Assembly (NCBI GenBank): GCA_030523905.1
Contig: JAUNHO010000049.1
Location: 1 to 7,012 of the forward strand
Direction: 5' to 3'
DNA from: Bergeyella zoohelcum
GTDB lineage: Bacteria; Bacteroidota; Bacteroidia; Flavobacteriales; Weeksellaceae
DNA: 7,012 bases
Part shown: positions 5,549 to 7,012 of the stretch, piece after piece
Layout of the letters: the number at the start of each line of letters is the position of its first letter
How positions within the stretch are numbered: position 1 is the first letter of the stretch
Notes under the pieces: model-generated
What the model was told of the DNA's origin: nothing
What the model saw: only the letters and a program-made list of their open reading frames with translations
Database searches by the model: none
Program-made: the position numbers and the translations under genes

Positions 5549-6262
5549 TTATTTCTTGTCAAAATGTCCTTCATAGGTTACGGAATTACTTTTGGTATCC
5601 GTTGCCTTTACATAGAAATGATAATGCCCTTTTGCAAGAGACGAAATATCTATGCTCTCATCTATGGTGTATTCGGTTTTGTCTGCCACCTCTGCGGAGA
5701 GTGTTTTGAAGGTTTTCGTACCAATACGAATACTGATTTCGCCAAGTTTATTCGGGGCTTTTACTAGGGCTTTTATACCAAGGGTTTTTCCATCGGCACT
5801 AAGGCTGAAACTTCTATCTGTGGTAGGTATAGTAGGCAGTTCAGGGTTGTTTTCAATTGTCAAAACGGCTTCATAAGTGGTCTTTTGCCCTTTCAAATCA
5901 GTTATTGTGATTATCACATCATACTCGCCCACCTTGGCATTAACAGGAATATCATAATGCTGATGAATATCATAATCTTGCTTGCCCACCGCATCTGCAA
6001 AACGCTCTACGATAACCCAGCCACTACCGCTTTTCTTGGGTGTTATTTGCAGTTCTAGGGATTTTATCATTCCCTCTGCTTTTACTTCGGCTTCTATGTG
6101 TAGTTCATCTCCTGGGTGAGCCTTTCTGGTGTTTTCCTCACCTATTTCTATGTTGGTAATGGTAGGCGGAGTTGTAGTCATCGCCATTTCTTCTTCGTTT
6201 CTGTTACAACTGATGATTGCTAATGAGGCAAAAAGCCCTAATACTAAATTTTTGAATGTCAT
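5549..6262 (-). CDS. DUF4625-type lipoprotein with two related Ig-like domains
   Basis: From the ATG at 6262 the product has 237 residues and starts with a lipoprotein signal, MTFKNLVLGL then FASLAIISC, with the lipidated cysteine at 19, so it is exported and membrane-anchored. The frame is open to 6349, but that start would overlap the upstream gene and bury the signal peptide. Residues about 33-137 match DUF4625 as I know it: PTITNIEIG, HPGDELHIEAEV, IHQHYDIP, VGEYDVIITITDLKG. Residues about 148-236 look like a diverged second copy: TIDESIDIS, KGHYHFYVKATDTKSNSVTYEG aligns with the end of domain 1. Domain 1 has histidines at 49, 55, 100 and 102, which could bind a metal; copy 2 lacks equivalents at those positions. 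DUF4625 proteins are Bacteroidota envelope proteins of unknown function. It follows the orphan lipoprotein gene by 13 bases and is the last gene of the unit. Confidence 0.8.
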   Translation of the reverse strand: MTFKNLVLGLFASLAIISCNRNEEEMAMTTTPPTITNIEIGEENTRKAHPGDELHIEAEVKAEGMIKSLELQITPKKSGSGWVIVERFADAVGKQDYDIHQHYDIPVNAKVGEYDVIITITDLKGQKTTYEAVLTIENNPELPTIPTTDRSFSLSADGKTLGIKALVKAPNKLGEISIRIGTKTFKTLSAEVADKTEYTIDESIDISSLAKGHYHFYVKATDTKSNSVTYEGHFDKK

Positions 6263-6275
6263 AATTGAATGTTTT

Positions 6276-6959
6276 TTATTGTTGTTTGAATGTTCCGAAA
6301 TAATAAATCCCTTGCGTACGGAAGGTCGTAAGAGAATCTCCCGCCACAAAACCTAGTTCTGAAATCTTATTGCCTTTGTATCTGAATACGGAATTATTAA
6401 TGAGTTCTACGGATCGGTTTTCGGTTTCGTTATCGTATAGGTAACTGGTTCCAGAGGTACTGAAAGTATAGTTTTTTTCTCCGTTTTCCTTGCCTCCCAT
6501 TTTATATTCTATCCCTTTGAAAGTTTTCCCTGCCAGTTGATTATTGGCTTTTAGTTCAAAGAAATTCCCAGTGGTTACATATGCCATTTGTAGGGCTTGG
6601 TAGTATGCTAGTTGTACTTTATTATCAGCATCTAGTGCCAGTTTGAAGATACGATAGTTCGCTGGGTCTTTCACTTCTACCACGAGGGATTTCCCTGCTA
6701 CGAAAGTATATTCTCCTATAAAATCTGCGGAAGACATATGCACAATGGCTTTATTTTTCTCCAAAAAAGAGATGGCATATGTGCTTTTATTGGGTAGACC
6801 GATAGTCCCCGCTACGAAATAATTCTGAATATCAAATGCCGTTTGGGTGCTAGTAGAGGTGGTTTCTGCTCCGTCATCATTACGGCAACTTACCAGCAAT
6901 ACACCACCTAAAATTCCTATAAATAAAAATTTGATAAAGTTCATTTTAATTAGTTTCAT
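6276..6959 (-). CDS. Orphan lipoprotein of unknown function
   Basis: The 227-residue product begins with a signal peptide ending LLVSC followed by RNDDGAE, so cysteine 25 is the likely lipidated residue (20 if the second ATG, at 6944, is used). The acidic residues directly after the cysteine resemble the export signals known to favour surface display in Bacteroidota lipoproteins. A Ser/Thr-rich linker (residues about 32-40) follows, then an apparently all-beta body with alternating hydrophobic and polar residues, for example YAISFLEKNKAIVHM, IGEYTFVAGKSLVVEV and KNYTFSTSGTSYLYDN. The pattern suggests a lipocalin-like or beta-sandwich fold, but I recognise no family and no catalytic motif. No -7 box was seen in the 53 bases upstream to the window edge, so transcription may start further upstream, in a larger operon. 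It probably shares its job with the DUF4625 lipoprotein encoded 13 bases downstream. Confidence 0.78.
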   Translation of the reverse strand: MKLIKMNFIKFLFIGILGGVLLVSCRNDDGAETTSTSTQTAFDIQNYFVAGTIGLPNKSTYAISFLEKNKAIVHMSSADFIGEYTFVAGKSLVVEVKDPANYRIFKLALDADNKVQLAYYQALQMAYVTTGNFFELKANNQLAGKTFKGIEYKMGGKENGEKNYTFSTSGTSYLYDNETENRSVELINNSVFRYKGNKISELGFVAGDSLTTFRTQGIYYFGTFKQQ

Positions 6960-7012
6960 TGTTTTACAATTCTTAGTTTTGATTATTTGTTTTATTGATT
7001 TTATCTTTCAGA

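Noticed and set aside
4958..5767. A 269-codon open frame on the plus strand
   Set aside because: It lies antisense to ctlX and runs through the terminator into the lipoprotein gene. Its product is rich in F, I, C, H and R without a recognisable fold or family, and the opposite-strand genes have clear motifs.
6263..6349. N-terminal extension of the DUF4625 lipoprotein to 6349
   Set aside because: It would overlap the preceding gene by over 70 bases and put 29 residues in front of a textbook lipoprotein signal peptide.
1..7012. A defence system, prophage, insertion sequence, CRISPR array or tRNA/rRNA gene
   Set aside because: Reading both strands showed no transposase, integrase, Cas, toxin-antitoxin or restriction genes, no regularly spaced repeats and no tRNA-like cloverleaf; the genes are mostly housekeeping and envelope functions.

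Overview
The window looks like an ordinary chromosomal segment of a member of the Bacteroidota, most likely class Flavobacteriia (a Chryseobacterium/Riemerella-like relative; inferred from protein style, not searched). The signs are low-to-moderate GC, no Shine-Dalgarno-like sequences before the starts, candidate promoters of the Bacteroidota TAnnTTTG type, SPII lipoproteins of Bacteroidota style, and a DUF4625 lipoprotein.

Layout, left to right. (1) Positions 1-492, minus strand: an all-helical protein of unknown function, open at the left edge. (2) Positions 493-750: an AT-rich divergent intergenic region with a candidate promoter on each strand and an isolated C8 tract. (3) Positions 751-2469, plus: recJ single-strand exonuclease, followed by a clear intrinsic terminator. 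(4) Positions 2515-3456, plus: a tight pair, nadD (NAD biosynthesis) and a small DUF3817 membrane protein, 3 bases apart. (5) Positions 3510-4430, minus: a bestrophin-family channel, convergent with the DUF3817 gene. (6) Positions 4431-4552: an intergenic stretch with three copies of a TTATTAGG motif, two of which form a hairpin. (7) Positions 4553-5482, minus: a CtlX-type pentein hydrolase with its own promoter-like box, lying directly against the terminator of the next unit. (8) Positions 5549-6959, minus: two lipoprotein genes 13 bases apart, an orphan lipoprotein followed by a DUF4625 lipoprotein with two related domains. They form the distal end of an operon that probably begins beyond the right edge.

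Functionally the window is a mosaic: DNA repair (RecJ), NAD synthesis (NadD), ion flux (bestrophin), guanidino/ureido-compound hydrolysis (CtlX), and a cell-envelope lipoprotein cassette. No RNA genes, mobile elements, CRISPR arrays or prophage genes were seen. I found no convincing new multi-gene system. The least understood parts are the lipoprotein pair, with a histidine-bearing first domain, and the truncated helical protein at the left edge. Promoter and terminator calls were made by eye.
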